From Arthrobacter crystallopoietes (GTDB lineage: Bacteria; Actinomycetota; Actinomycetes; Actinomycetales; Micrococcaceae), in assembly GCF_002849715.1 (NCBI RefSeq), contig NZ_CP018863.1, positions 1,240,001-1,304,000 on the forward strand: DNA of 64,000 bases. The letters run 5' to 3'. The position numbers and the translations under genes are program-made. Shown here piece after piece: positions 18,926 through 28,360 of this stretch (position 1 is the stretch's first letter; every line of letters starts with the position of its first letter). The notes below the pieces were generated by a model that was not told the origin of the DNA, searched no databases, and saw nothing but the letters and a program-made list of their open reading frames with translations.

Positions 18926-19001
18926 GGAGAAAGCATATAACTGCCGTCCGGCTGGGCTAAGCCACGCCACAGCCGGGCCGGGACCCTAGCCAAACAGCAA
19001 G

Positions 19002-19050
19002 GAGCCGCCCGCTGCATCGGGGCACGCATGCAGCGGGCGGCTCTCGTTTT
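19002..19050. terminator. Strong terminator hairpin
   Basis: A perfect 16-bp stem, GAGCCGCCCGCTGCAT at 19002-19017 and its complement at 19028-19043, followed on the plus strand by TCGTTTT. It lies 62 bp downstream of the stop of the minus-strand MFS gene at 19112. Confidence 0.85.
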
Positions 19051-19111
19051 GGTATCAGCCACCGGCATCGCCGGGTACCGGATCCTCCGTCGGGTCGAAA
19101 AGCTCGGCGGC

Positions 19112-20719
19112 TTAGCCGACGGTCTCCGCAACCGGGATTTCGTCCTCCGGCTGGATGTCCCGCACTCCATGCAGCCCGATCAGGCTCAGCAGGGCAGCCG
19201 AGAACGCCGCGATGGCGCAGACCAGGAATGCCATGGTGAAGCCGCTGCCCAGGGCCTGCAGGGCGAACTCGTGGGCCGCGCCGCCGGGTGCACCTTCGGG
19301 AATGCTGTTCAGCGCGATCGGTCCGCCCGCTTCGGCAATTCCCAAGGCGGGGCCGAGCTGATCCGGCGTCAGGTTGGAAGCCTGGAGGGCAGGAATGAGC
19401 TGGTTGCCTGCGGTGCTCAGGGCGATCGCTCCCACCAGCACCGGGCCCAGGGCGAAGCCGAGGTCGCGCAGCAGGTTGGTCGTGGCGCTGGCCATGCCGG
19501 TCAGGTGGCGGGGTACGCAGTTCACCGCGATCGCCGTCATCGGGCTCAGGGTGAAAGCGAAGCCGATGCCGATCAGCAGCGTCGGCAGGATGAACAGCGT
19601 TACATCGCGGTTTCCGACGTCGAAGGTCGAGGCGATCAGCGCGCCGACGCCCATGACCAGGAAGCCGCCGGTCATCAGCCAGCGCGCGGACACACGGGCC
19701 TGCACACGGGACAGGACCGGGATGAGCACGAACGCCGGACCCTGCAGCAGCAGGAACAGCAGCCCCAGGAACAGAGCGTTCTGGTGCTGCACCGGACCCA
19801 GCCACATGCTGGTCGAGAAGCAGGCGCCCAGGAACGCGAACATGCCAACGACGGCGACGATCGACGAGACGGTGAACTGACGGTTGCGGAAGAGACGCAG
19901 TTCCAGCAGCGGATGCTCCACGCGCAGTTCGATGGCTACGAAGATGGCCAGCAGAACCGCGCCGGCGACGAGGGCGGAGATCACGTGGGTGGAAGTCCAG
20001 CCGTCCTCCGGACCCTGGACCAGGCCGAAGAGGACCAGGATCAGGCCCAGGGCAAAGGTGATCTGTCCCCACAGATCCAGCCGGCGGCCTTCGGGTGCCG
20101 AAGCTTCCTGCGCCCTGGTGAGGGTCAGAACGATGGCAACCAGGGAAACGACGGCGACAATCGCGTACGCACCCCGCCACCAGCCCATGCCGGCGAACAC
20201 GCCGCCGAGCAGCGGAGACACGGCGGAACCGGCCGACAGGAAGCCTGCCCAGATGGCGATGCCGCGCACGCGCTCCTGTATGTTCCGCGCCACCGAGGCG
20301 ACCAGCGCCAGCGAAGCCGGGAAGATGGCACCGGCACCGAGGCCGTTGAGAGCCGACCCGACCCACATCGCCTGCACGCTCGGAGAGAAGGTGCAGACGA
20401 GGGAGCCGAGCACCACCAGGGCGGAGCCGCCCATGACCAGCTTCTTGTGCCCGTATTTGTCGCCGAGGACCCCGAAGGTGAGCTCGAAGACGACCACGGG
20501 AATCATGAAGGCGGCCGTGATCCACGTCAGCTGCGAGCCGACGGTGTTAAAGGTCTGCTGGAAAACGCCGTTGAGCGCGCCGGGCAGCGCGTTGGCGATC
20601 TGGGCCACCATGACCGCCAGCGAAGCCGCTGCCAACGTGCCCGCGACGCGGCGCGGTGCCTGGATTGCCGCGGACGACGGCGGTAGGTGGGACGTCTGTG
20701 TCTCGAAATCCTGACTCAT
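19112..20719 (-). CDS. MFS transporter, DHA2-like drug efflux family
   Basis: 535 residues with about 14 hydrophobic segments, the size and topology of DHA2 (14-TM) drug:H+ antiporters. The motif LGDKYGHKKLVMGG after the second segment and the motif C-like region around GAGAIFPASLALV fit. It is divergently paired with a TetR regulator at 20959, the usual arrangement for a drug-inducible efflux pump; the operator is likely in the 239-bp gap. Confidence 0.9.
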   Translation of the reverse strand: MSQDFETQTSHLPPSSAAIQAPRRVAGTLAAASLAVMVAQIANALPGALNGVFQQTFNTVGSQLTWITAAFMIPVVVFELTFGVLGDKYGHKKLVMGGSALVVLGSLVCTFSPSVQAMWVGSALNGLGAGAIFPASLALVASVARNIQERVRGIAIWAGFLSAGSAVSPLLGGVFAGMGWWRGAYAIVAVVSLVAIVLTLTRAQEASAPEGRRLDLWGQITFALGLILVLFGLVQGPEDGWTSTHVISALVAGAVLLAIFVAIELRVEHPLLELRLFRNRQFTVSSIVAVVGMFAFLGACFSTSMWLGPVQHQNALFLGLLFLLLQGPAFVLIPVLSRVQARVSARWLMTGGFLVMGVGALIASTFDVGNRDVTLFILPTLLIGIGFAFTLSPMTAIAVNCVPRHLTGMASATTNLLRDLGFALGPVLVGAIALSTAGNQLIPALQASNLTPDQLGPALGIAEAGGPIALNSIPEGAPGGAAHEFALQALGSGFTMAFLVCAIAAFSAALLSLIGLHGVRDIQPEDEIPVAETVG

Positions 20720-20840
20720 TGAGTAGTCCTTGAGTTAACTAAAGCAATCGAATGGAACGGAAGGAACCGATACCGCATCACGCGCCGACGGGCGCCGGCA
20801 CGCTGAGCAGAAGTCCGGGAATCCCGTTTCGCGTAGCCGC

Positions 20841-20860
20841 GATCACATACTGCTGTGATC
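20841..20860. promoter_or_regulatory. Candidate TetR operator
   Basis: GATCACA-TACTGC-TGTGATC is a perfect 7-bp inverted repeat with a 6-bp spacer in the divergent MFS/TetR region. Its position and symmetry fit an autoregulatory TetR site. Confidence 0.5.
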
Positions 20861-20945
20861 TAAGCGACAACAATGGCATTCACGCAACAGACTGTCAAGT
20901 GAAACTTCATGTCGTATTTTGAGCTGTCTCCTGAGCCAAAACGGC

Positions 20946-20959
20946 TATCCTGTGAAACA
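20946..20959 (+). promoter_or_regulatory. -10 element of a leaderless TetR transcript
   Basis: TATCCT at 20946-20951 ends 7 bases before the ATG at 20959, and no ribosome site is seen. Confidence 0.45.
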
Positions 20960-21561
20960 TGGCTATGCTCCGCGAACTCCAGAAGCAACAGACCCGGCAG
21001 CTCTTGTTGGAGAAGGGTCTGGAAGTGATCGAGACGAAGGGTTATGTCGCCACGACCATCGATGACATCGCCGCGGCGGCAGGAACCACTCGGACGACCT
21101 TCTACCTGCACTTCCCGTCGAAGGCGGAACTGATGTCGGAACTGCTGCGGAAGGTCGACGAGATCCTCACCCAAGAGGACGACCCGCAGCTCTCTACGGT
21201 CGTGGAGCGCGGCGAGCGGCAGCTTGTGCGGGCCTGGCTTGACCGCAAGTTCGACCAGTGGGCCATCATCCGCCCCTACATCATGGCTGCACACGACGCC
21301 GCGCCGAGCGAACCCGTGATCTCCGAGAGCATCGAGAAGTGGTACGAAGACACAACGGCCTGGATGCAGCAAGGCCTGGACCGGGCAGGCCGCTTCGACC
21401 CGGACACCCGGCGCATCCGCTGCACCCTGGCATTCGGCCAGTTCGAGTTCCTGTCCCGGCGCTGGTTCCGCCTCGGCTGGGTCACCGACCGCGGGATCTG
21501 CCTCGAGACACTTACGGACTCCTGGTGCCAGTTGCTAACCGAGGAAAGTTCCTCCCGCTAG
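20959..21561 (+). CDS. TetR family transcriptional regulator
   Basis: 200 residues. The N-terminal helix-turn-helix is standard: ETKGYVATTIDDIAAAAGTTRTTFYLHFPSKAEL spans about residues 24-57. The C-terminal domain is divergent, as expected for ligand binding. It faces the DHA2-type efflux gene and probably represses it until an effector is bound. The GntR regulator of the catabolic operon starts 43 bp downstream. Confidence 0.93.
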   Translation: MAMLRELQKQQTRQLLLEKGLEVIETKGYVATTIDDIAAAAGTTRTTFYLHFPSKAELMSELLRKVDEILTQEDDPQLSTVVERGERQLVRAWLDRKFDQWAIIRPYIMAAHDAAPSEPVISESIEKWYEDTTAWMQQGLDRAGRFDPDTRRIRCTLAFGQFEFLSRRWFRLGWVTDRGICLETLTDSWCQLLTEESSSR

Positions 21562-21604
21562 GAGCAAGCCACCCGCAACCAACAATCTGAAGGGCCGAAG
21601 ATTC

Positions 21605-22348
21605 ATGGCTTCTGGCGAACTCGACCCCTCGTCCGGGGTGCCCCTGTACCGGCAGATCAAGGACATTCTGCGCAAGGAGATCGCCGGAGGAATCGCTGAT
21701 CCCCAGAAGCCGATGACCGAGGAGCAGTTGCTCAGCCGCTTCGAAGTGAGCCGTGCACCGATCCGCCAGGCGCTCAAGGAGCTGACCGACGAAGGATACG
21801 TCTATCGAAAGCAAGGCAAAGGGACATTCCCTGTCACCGGCGCCCGGGTACACCGGCCGGCCGATATAAGGCCAGGCGCCCTGCATCAATACCTTACCGA
21901 AAGCGGGCTGCATCCGGGCTCCAAGGTCTCCGGCATTGAACGGATAGAGCCCCCCGTCCGCATCCGTCACCGCCTGGGGCTCGACCCCCACGAACGGCTC
22001 TTGCATTTCACCCGCTTGATCTCAGTCGAGAACGAGCCCCTTGTCGAGGCCAACGTCTATATCCGGGCACCCGAAGACTTCAGGCCCACGGTGGCGGAGC
22101 TCGAAGACAAGGGCTCCGCCTTTGAGCTGCTGGAGCGGGACTACGGGATCACGCTCGACCGGGCGGAGCACGAAGCCTGGGCGACGGCGGCAGATACCGA
22201 TCAGGCCGCCACCTTCGGCGTGCGCGCGGGCAGCCCCCTGCTCGTCATCGAGACGATCTTCTTCACCACCGGCGGCCTTCCTGCAGGCTGGCGTTCCGCG
22301 GTGCACCAGGCCGAAGATTTCAAGTACCGGTTCGTCACCAGCCGGTAA
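21605..22348 (+). CDS. GntR family regulator with UTRA domain (HutC subfamily)
   Basis: 247 residues. The GntR winged helix (PLYRQIKDILRKEIAGGI, then FEVSRAPIRQALKELTDEGY) occupies about residues 12-75 and a UTRA ligand-binding domain follows (LLHFTRLISVENEPLVEANV). HutC-type regulators usually respond to a substrate of the genes they control. It lies directly upstream of the phosphotriesterase/monooxygenase operon and is its most likely regulator. Confidence 0.92.
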   Translation: MASGELDPSSGVPLYRQIKDILRKEIAGGIADPQKPMTEEQLLSRFEVSRAPIRQALKELTDEGYVYRKQGKGTFPVTGARVHRPADIRPGALHQYLTESGLHPGSKVSGIERIEPPVRIRHRLGLDPHERLLHFTRLISVENEPLVEANVYIRAPEDFRPTVAELEDKGSAFELLERDYGITLDRAEHEAWATAADTDQAATFGVRAGSPLLVIETIFFTTGGLPAGWRSAVHQAEDFKYRFVTSR

Positions 22349-22647
22349 TTCCCTCACGATCAGCGGGGCCACGGGGCCACGGGGCCTCCGCCGTCGTCGT
22401 TCCCTCCCAAATATCCTTTTGCTTGACTTTCGCATGACACCGTGTAAACCTAGTTGACGGGTAATCAGGGTCACATGCATGAGAGGCGGACCGCCAGCGA
22501 AAGCCGGACGTCAGCTCCATGGATGCCTCTTCGGTTACTACCGCCTGCACCGAGTTCGGCGAGGAATCAATCCAGAGGTCGCGGTGCATGATCCTTCCCA
22601 GTGCGTGACGCCAACACCGGCGCCACGCTAACGAAAGGTTGTGCCAA
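22349..22647 (+). promoter_or_regulatory. Intergenic promoter region of the catabolic operon
   Basis: About 300 bp without a gene. TTGACT at 22423-22428 and TAAACC at 22445-22450, 16 bp apart, form a candidate promoter. A direct repeat of GGGGCCAC near 22363-22384 and the palindrome GGCGG-A-CCGCC at 22485-22495 are also present. Roles are not established. Confidence 0.4.
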
Positions 22648-23637
22648 ATGACGGATACAACAACTCCCACTAATACAACCGTCAACACGGTCCTTGGCCC
22701 CGTTCCCGCCGATGAGCTGGGCGTGGTTTCGGTTCATGAGGCGCTGCTCTCGGTGGTTCCCGGCGCCGAGCATGCGTATGACATCTCCATGGACCGGGCG
22801 GAGATCTTCGAGATCCTTGCCGCGAAGCTGACGGACTTCCGCGAGAACGGCGGCAAGACCATTGTGGACAGCACGGGTATGTTCCATGGCCGCGATGTGC
22901 GCCTGTACGAGGCGCTCTCGCGCTCGACCGGTGTGCACATCGTTGCGTCCACGGGCATGGGTCCCGAGGAAATGCTGGGCGGGTACTTCCTGACCCCGCA
23001 GACCAACCCCCCGACGCCGTGGCCCGCGGAGAAGTTCGCGGACCTCTTCACCAAGGAGGTCACCGAGGGCATGGTGGTTCCCCGCGTGGAGCGCCGCGGC
23101 GCCGCCGGAATCGTGACCACCACGGCCACCCGCGAGGGCATGACGCCCACCGACGAGAGTCTCTTCCGCGGCGCGGCCCGGACCGCCCTGAACACCGGCG
23201 TTCCAGTCTCCATCCGCTTTGGCAAGGACGCGCTGGGAGACCTTGGCGTCGTGCTGGAAGAGCAGCTCCCGGCGGACCGCGTGGTTGTCGGTGGGCTGGA
23301 CCGCAAGGATGCGGCAGCCGCGGGTGTGCCGTTTGAAGTCGCCGAAGGGGGTGCCTTCGTCGCCCTCGACCATGTGGGTTTGAACGACGACGACGCCTAC
23401 CTCACCGACCGCGAACGGGCTTCCCTGGTGCTGGAACTGGTCAAAGCCGGCCACGGAGACCGCATCCTGCTCTCCAGCAGCGCTGTCGGCGTGGCCAAGG
23501 GCCACGCGGATTACGACCTGCCGTTCAGCTACGTGATCTCGACGTTCATGCCCTTCGTGAAGTCGCTGGGACTCGCCGACGATGATGCCCGGCGCATCCT
23601 CGTGGACAACCCGCGGGACCTGCTGACCCTGCGCTAA
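22648..23637 (+). CDS. Phosphotriesterase-family paralogue lacking metal ligands
   Basis: 329 residues clearly homologous to the next gene over their whole length (shared NTVLGP, SVHEA/AIHEH, GVHIVA, NP-DLL/NP-NFL). Aligned by eye, it has lost the second His of the HxH motif (Ala32), the carbamylated Lys (TTTAT instead of IKVG), both later His residues (SIRFG for LTHLA, GGLDRK for GHVDD) and the terminal Asp (LSSSAV for AGADAN). It is therefore unlikely to be a hydrolase. The frame is intact and GAAAGG precedes the ATG, so it is probably maintained as a partner or regulatory subunit. Confidence 0.8.
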   Translation: MTDTTTPTNTTVNTVLGPVPADELGVVSVHEALLSVVPGAEHAYDISMDRAEIFEILAAKLTDFRENGGKTIVDSTGMFHGRDVRLYEALSRSTGVHIVASTGMGPEEMLGGYFLTPQTNPPTPWPAEKFADLFTKEVTEGMVVPRVERRGAAGIVTTTATREGMTPTDESLFRGAARTALNTGVPVSIRFGKDALGDLGVVLEEQLPADRVVVGGLDRKDAAAAGVPFEVAEGGAFVALDHVGLNDDDAYLTDRERASLVLELVKAGHGDRILLSSSAVGVAKGHADYDLPFSYVISTFMPFVKSLGLADDDARRILVDNPRDLLTLR

Positions 23638-23681
23638 GCACGCGCGTCCCTTTCATTCTTTTCAAACTTAAGGTGAATCTC

Positions 23682-24635
23682 ATGTCGAGAATCAACACGG
23701 TGCTGGGACCGATCTCAGCTGAAGAACTCGGATACGTGGCCATCCACGAGCACATTGGCTACGGCATGCCGGGCTCGGAACTGGACACCAAATGGTGGAA
23801 AGCACCCGAGGAACGGTACGAGGAGACGGTGCCGAAGCTGCGGAAGTTCCACGAATACGGCGGCGGGACCTTTGTCGATGCCACCGGTATCTGCAATGGC
23901 CGCGACATCGACTACTACAAGTCCCTGTCCGCAAAGACCGGTGTCCACATCGTGGCCTGCACCGGCTTTGTCGGCGGTGACACCGCCCTGCCGTTCTTCG
24001 CCCAGGCGTCCGTCGACTACCTGGTCCGCCACTTCATCCACGAAATCACCGTGGGCATCGGCGACACCGGCAGCCGTGCCGGCGTCATCAAGGTTGGCGT
24101 GAGCCGCGGCGGACGCATGACGGATCTGGACAAGCGCATTTACCGCGCTGCGGCTCGTGCCGCCCTGATCACTGGCGTGCCGATCCTGACACACCTGGCC
24201 ATTGATGCGGAAAACGCGATTGCGATCTTCGAGGAGGAAGGACTTCCCCTCAACCGCATACTTTTCGGCCACGTGGACGACGGCGTGAACGCCGATAAGA
24301 CCCGCGACACCTGGATCGCCGAGCAGGGCGGCCGGGTCGGCTTCGACACCTTCGGCTACGAGACCGAGCTCGAGGACCCGCCCTTCTGGGCCCGCCCCCG
24401 CCAGGAACGCCTGGATCACTTCCTCCGCTTCCTCGGTGCAGGGCACCTGGACTTGGCGCTGGCCGGAGCGGATGCCAACTGCAGCCCGCTGGGCTGGCCC
24501 GGTGTAAAGGGCCACACCGTGAACTACATCTTCGAGGACCTGATCCCCGACCTGCGCAAGGCCGGTCTCGACGACGCGGCGATCCGGAAGATCTTCGTCG
24601 AGAACCCCGCAAACTTCCTGTCGATCAGCAACTGA
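23682..24635 (+). CDS. Phosphotriesterase-family metal-dependent hydrolase
   Basis: 317 residues of the amidohydrolase superfamily. All binuclear-metal ligands are visible: His22 and His24 in AIHEH, the bridging Lys in GVIKVG, His in LTHLA, His in FGHVDD, and Asp in LAGADAN. Family members are lactonases, arylesterases or phosphotriesterases. AAGGTG sits 6 bases before the ATG. It forms a tandem with the degenerate paralogue upstream and is followed by a flavin monooxygenase. A lactone or ester intermediate is a plausible substrate. Confidence 0.88.
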   Translation: MSRINTVLGPISAEELGYVAIHEHIGYGMPGSELDTKWWKAPEERYEETVPKLRKFHEYGGGTFVDATGICNGRDIDYYKSLSAKTGVHIVACTGFVGGDTALPFFAQASVDYLVRHFIHEITVGIGDTGSRAGVIKVGVSRGGRMTDLDKRIYRAAARAALITGVPILTHLAIDAENAIAIFEEEGLPLNRILFGHVDDGVNADKTRDTWIAEQGGRVGFDTFGYETELEDPPFWARPRQERLDHFLRFLGAGHLDLALAGADANCSPLGWPGVKGHTVNYIFEDLIPDLRKAGLDDAAIRKIFVENPANFLSISN

Positions 24636-24698
24636 TCGACCGACAAACCTCCACGCCCGTTCCCCCAGGTAGTCCTGGGTCAAGAAAGAGAAGAAACA

Positions 24699-25820
24699 AT
24701 GCAAGTTTCACAAATCCAGAACCTCAAGGTCGCCGTCGTCGGCGGCGGTTATGCCGGCGCCTCTGCCGCACTCGCCCTGCTCCAGCTCGGCGCCGATGTC
24801 CACGTCTACGAGCAGGCTCCTGAGCTCGGCGAGGTCGGCGCCGGCATCGGCCTGCGCCCGCCCACAGTCGAGGTGCTGCGCAAGTGGGGCGTGTTCGAGG
24901 AGTTCGAAAAAGTCTCCGCTCCCTCCGAGGCCATCGAGGTCTACCAGGCCAACGGCGAACTCATTGCCCGCGACCCGTGGCCGGGCATCAATGAATACGC
25001 CCAGGTCAACCACTGCCGCATGGTCCACCGCGGGGATGTCATCGAGACCCTCCTGCGCCTCCTGCCAGCCGAACGCGTACACATCGGCCACAAGATGGTG
25101 GCCGTTACCGACAACGGTGACTCCGCTACCGTGAAGTTCGAGAACGGCGTCGAGGTCGCCGCCGATCTGGTCCTGGGGGCGGACGGCATCCGGTCCAGCG
25201 TCCGTAACCAGATCTTTGGCGAGGTTCAGCCCGTCTTCTCCCACACCATCGCCATGCGCGCCGTCATCTCCGCCGACGATGCCTACGGCCTGGTCGAGAA
25301 CGACAACTTCCGCGTATACGTGGGCCAGAACGGCACCACCGTCTACTTCCTGCCGCTGCGCCACCGCAACCAGGTGTCCTTCGACATCACCGCCCCGAGC
25401 GACGACACCGCCTGGGCGCCGGAAGTCACGCACGAATACATTGCCGACCTGCTCGAGGGCTTCGACGAGCGCCTGCAGAAGATCGGCCAGGAGCTGGACA
25501 TCGCCAAAATGACCAACCGCGGCGTCTTCGACATCGACAAGCAGCCGAACTGGCACACTGACAGCGTGGCCCTCGTGGGGGATGCCGCCCACGCGATGCT
25601 CCACCACCAGGGTCAGGGCGCAAACTCCGCCATGCAGGACGCCGCCTGGCTGGCCGAGGCCATTCAGGAGGGCTCCGACTTGAAGGACGCTCTGCGTATT
25701 TATCAGGAGAAGCGCAAACCGATCACCGACGTGCTGCAGGACATTTCCCGCAAGCCATTCGACATCGGTGATTCCTTCCCGGAAACCACCTCCTTTGCGA
25801 AGGGAGCTGGCGTCGAATGA
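24699..25820 (+). CDS. FAD-dependent monooxygenase (salicylate hydroxylase-like)
   Basis: 373 residues of the class A flavoprotein hydroxylases. The FAD motif GGGYAG is at residues 15-20 with Glu38 for the ribose, the DG motif GADG at 160-163, and the GD motif VGDAAHAMLHHQGQGAN around Asp295. These enzymes insert one oxygen into an aromatic ring using NAD(P)H. The stop overlaps the next start (ATGA). With an aromatic-acid permease two genes on, hydroxylation of an aromatic compound is likely. Confidence 0.9.
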   Translation: MQVSQIQNLKVAVVGGGYAGASAALALLQLGADVHVYEQAPELGEVGAGIGLRPPTVEVLRKWGVFEEFEKVSAPSEAIEVYQANGELIARDPWPGINEYAQVNHCRMVHRGDVIETLLRLLPAERVHIGHKMVAVTDNGDSATVKFENGVEVAADLVLGADGIRSSVRNQIFGEVQPVFSHTIAMRAVISADDAYGLVENDNFRVYVGQNGTTVYFLPLRHRNQVSFDITAPSDDTAWAPEVTHEYIADLLEGFDERLQKIGQELDIAKMTNRGVFDIDKQPNWHTDSVALVGDAAHAMLHHQGQGANSAMQDAAWLAEAIQEGSDLKDALRIYQEKRKPITDVLQDISRKPFDIGDSFPETTSFAKGAGVE

Positions 25821-26740
25821 GCATCCACCCCGAGATCGCCAAGATCCTGGCTACGCTGCCCGCCCCGGACGGCTCCCCGTTGCACCCGGAAGCCATGCGC
25901 GCCGGCGAGGAATCGATGGTTCCCCCGCTGGCGGAGCGCCTGCCGCTCCACGCCGTTGAAGACGCAACCGCGCAGACGCCCTCGGGCGACGTGCCCGTGC
26001 GGATCTACACTCCGATCGAGTCCGACGCCTACGGCCTGCTCGTGTACTTCCACGGCGGCGCTTTCTTCCTGGGCAGCTTGGACACCCACGACCACGTCGC
26101 ACGGTCCCTGGCCAAGGAGACCGGCCACAAGGTCATCTCCGTCGGCTACCGCCGGGCGCCCGAGGCCGCCTTCCCGGCCGGTCTCGACGACTGCTACGCC
26201 GTGGTCCGTTGGGCCGCCGAGCAGGGCCGGAGCCTGGGCTGGGACGGGAAAAACCTCGCCATTGCGGGCGACAGCTCCGGCGGCACCTTCGTGGCAGCCG
26301 TCGCCGCCAAGGCCCACGACGACGGGTTCGAGGCCATCACCCACCAGGTTCTGTTCTACCCGTCCCTGGACCTGGATTTCGACGTCGACCGCTACGCCTC
26401 GCTGCGGGAGAACGCCGAAGGATACGGACTGGAGACTGCGGGCCTGAAGCCTTTCAACTCCTTCTACCTCGACAGCGGCGCGAACCCCGCTGATCCCCTT
26501 GTCTCCCCGATCAAGCGCGAAGACCTCGCCGGCCTGCCGCCGGCGCTGGTCATCACGGCCGAGCACGACCCGCTGCGCGACGAAGGCGAGCTCTACGGCA
26601 AACGCCTGCAGGACGCCGGCGTCAAGGCGACGGTCAGCCGCTACGAAGGGGCCAACCACGGCTTCGTCCAGAACTTCTCCTGGATCCCCGAGTACTACCG
26701 GGCCTTCCTGGAAACGGGTGACTTCCTGAACAAGGGCTGA
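25817..26740 (+). CDS. Alpha/beta hydrolase, HSL (esterase) family
   Basis: 307 residues with the hormone-sensitive-lipase pattern: oxyanion motif HGG at residues 79-81, nucleophile Ser153 in GDSSGG, Asp251 in EHDPLRDE and His281 in GANHGF. It hydrolyses carboxylic esters in the cytosol. It overlaps the monooxygenase gene by 4 bp, so the two are translationally coupled. It probably cleaves an ester in the pathway encoded here. Confidence 0.92.
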   Translation: MSIHPEIAKILATLPAPDGSPLHPEAMRAGEESMVPPLAERLPLHAVEDATAQTPSGDVPVRIYTPIESDAYGLLVYFHGGAFFLGSLDTHDHVARSLAKETGHKVISVGYRRAPEAAFPAGLDDCYAVVRWAAEQGRSLGWDGKNLAIAGDSSGGTFVAAVAAKAHDDGFEAITHQVLFYPSLDLDFDVDRYASLRENAEGYGLETAGLKPFNSFYLDSGANPADPLVSPIKREDLAGLPPALVITAEHDPLRDEGELYGKRLQDAGVKATVSRYEGANHGFVQNFSWIPEYYRAFLETGDFLNKG

Positions 26741-26778
26741 GCCCACCCGCGGGCCTGAGCCCCATCCGCTGTGCATCT

Positions 26779-26810
26779 CGGCGGCATGAGTCTTCCGACT
26801 CGTGCCGCCG
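26779..26810 (+). terminator. Intercistronic hairpin between hydrolase and permease genes
   Basis: CGGCGGCATGAGTC pairs with GACTCGTGCCGCCG across a TTCC loop, with one G-U pair. There is no T-run, so it may attenuate or protect mRNA rather than end the operon. Confidence 0.5.
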
Positions 26811-26857
26811 ACGTGTACCCGGAGCAACCTCATCGCTATCCACCAGGAACAAAAGAC

Positions 26858-28225
26858 ATGAAAACAATCAACATCAGGGACTTCATCGCTGAGGCGCGCT
26901 TCGGCCGCTTCCACGGCGGAATGCTGTTCTGGGCCTGCTTCATCATCACCTTCGACATGTACGACCTTGTTGTCTACGGATCCGTTCTACCTGTCCTGAT
27001 GAAGGAATGGTCCCTGGGCCCTGTCGAGGCAGGGGCCATCGGCAGCTACGGAATCTTCGGGATGATGATCGGCGCGATCCTCTTCGGAGTCCTAGCCGAC
27101 AAGATCGGCCGGAGAAAGGTGCTCACTGCCAGTATCATCCTCTTTTCCGCCGCCACGGCCTTGTGCGCATTTGCTCCGGGGCCCGTCACCTTCTCCATCC
27201 TGCGCGGGCTGGGCGGCCTCGGGATCGGCGGCATCCTGCCCTGCCTCATCGCCATGCTGACCGACTACGCACCGAAGAACCGCGCCAATTCCCTGGTAGC
27301 GATCGTGATGTGTTTCTTCTCCGTGGGCGGCATCCTGGCAGCCTTCGTCGCCATGCTACTGCTCCCGGCATTCGGTTGGCACAGCGTGTACCTGGTTGCG
27401 GCGTTGCCCCTGGTGTTCCTGCCGTTCATGATGAAGTACTTCCTCGACTCCCCTGCGAGCCTGCTGGAGAAGGGGAAGACCGACGAGCTGCGTGACGCCC
27501 TGTCGAAGGTCAACGGCCAGGTAGCGATCGGTACAAATACGGCATTCACAGGTCTGACGCAGAAGGAGGCCGGCAGCCCCGTCGGTGCGCTGTTCACAAA
27601 CCGTCGCGCCCTCGGCACAATCATGATCTGGATCGCCTTCTTTATGTGCCTGCTGATGATCAACGGCCTGACCACATGGCTTCCCAAGCTGATGGTGGAG
27701 GCAGGCTACGCCCTGAGCTCGGGCCTGACCTTCATGATCGTGCTGAACTTGGGCGCCATCGTCGGCACCCTGGTGTTGGGCAAACTTGCCGACAAGTGGG
27801 GCGTGAAGCGGGTGCTCGTCCCGATGTTCGTGGTCTCCGCGCTGTCGCTGACCCTGCTGGGCTTCGGAAACAACATGGCAGTCCTCCTGCTGCTCGTGGC
27901 CATCACCGGAGCCTGCACGATGGGAGCTCAGAACATTTCCTACGCCTTCGTGGCGCAGTATTACCCATCCTTCATGCGTTCGACGGCGATCGGGCTGGCC
28001 TCGGGCGTCGGACGCATGGGCGCCGTCGTCGGCCCGATGTTCGGCGGCGTCCTGCTGACGCTTAGCCTTCCGGTAGAGCTGAACTTCCTCTTCTTCGCCA
28101 TCCCGGGGGTCTTCGCCGCCCTGGCCTTCCTGTTTGTTCCGCTAGCGGCAAAGTCGGCGGGGCGGAAGCGCAAGGATCAAGATACCGAGGCAGCGGCCGA
28201 GGACAGTATGGCCCCCGCGCCGTGA
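26858..28225 (+). CDS. MFS permease, aromatic acid:H+ symporter (AAHS) family
   Basis: 455 residues with 12 hydrophobic segments. The first segment carries FIITFDMYDLVVYGSVLP, with the Asp typical of AAHS transporters such as PcaK, and the loop GVLADKIGRRKVLTAS follows. It imports an aromatic acid in symport with protons. The start MKTINIRD is taken, as the upstream in-frame extension covers an intercistronic hairpin. It is the last gene of the forward operon before a strong terminator. Confidence 0.9.
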   Translation: MKTINIRDFIAEARFGRFHGGMLFWACFIITFDMYDLVVYGSVLPVLMKEWSLGPVEAGAIGSYGIFGMMIGAILFGVLADKIGRRKVLTASIILFSAATALCAFAPGPVTFSILRGLGGLGIGGILPCLIAMLTDYAPKNRANSLVAIVMCFFSVGGILAAFVAMLLLPAFGWHSVYLVAALPLVFLPFMMKYFLDSPASLLEKGKTDELRDALSKVNGQVAIGTNTAFTGLTQKEAGSPVGALFTNRRALGTIMIWIAFFMCLLMINGLTTWLPKLMVEAGYALSSGLTFMIVLNLGAIVGTLVLGKLADKWGVKRVLVPMFVVSALSLTLLGFGNNMAVLLLLVAITGACTMGAQNISYAFVAQYYPSFMRSTAIGLASGVGRMGAVVGPMFGGVLLTLSLPVELNFLFFAIPGVFAALAFLFVPLAAKSAGRKRKDQDTEAAAEDSMAPAP

Positions 28226-28284
28226 GAATAAAGCCTGTTGCCGGCGGAGTGGTTCCGGCGGTAGGGCGCGGGCAGTGAGCCATC

Positions 28285-28320
28285 AACGGCGGCACGCATC
28301 CTTCGATGCGTGCCGCCGTT
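28285..28320. terminator. Bidirectional terminator
   Basis: A perfect 16-bp stem, AACGGCGGCACGCATC, with a CTTC loop and its complement at 28305-28320, between the AAHS permease and the converging MBL-fold gene. Confidence 0.85.
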
Positions 28321-28360
28321 TGTGCTGCCTGCGATAATCCGGACGACGGCGAGCGCCGGG

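Noticed and set aside
22648..23637. Treating the first phosphotriesterase-like gene as a pseudogene
   Set aside because: The reading frame is full length with normal base composition and a ribosome site; only the metal ligands are lost.
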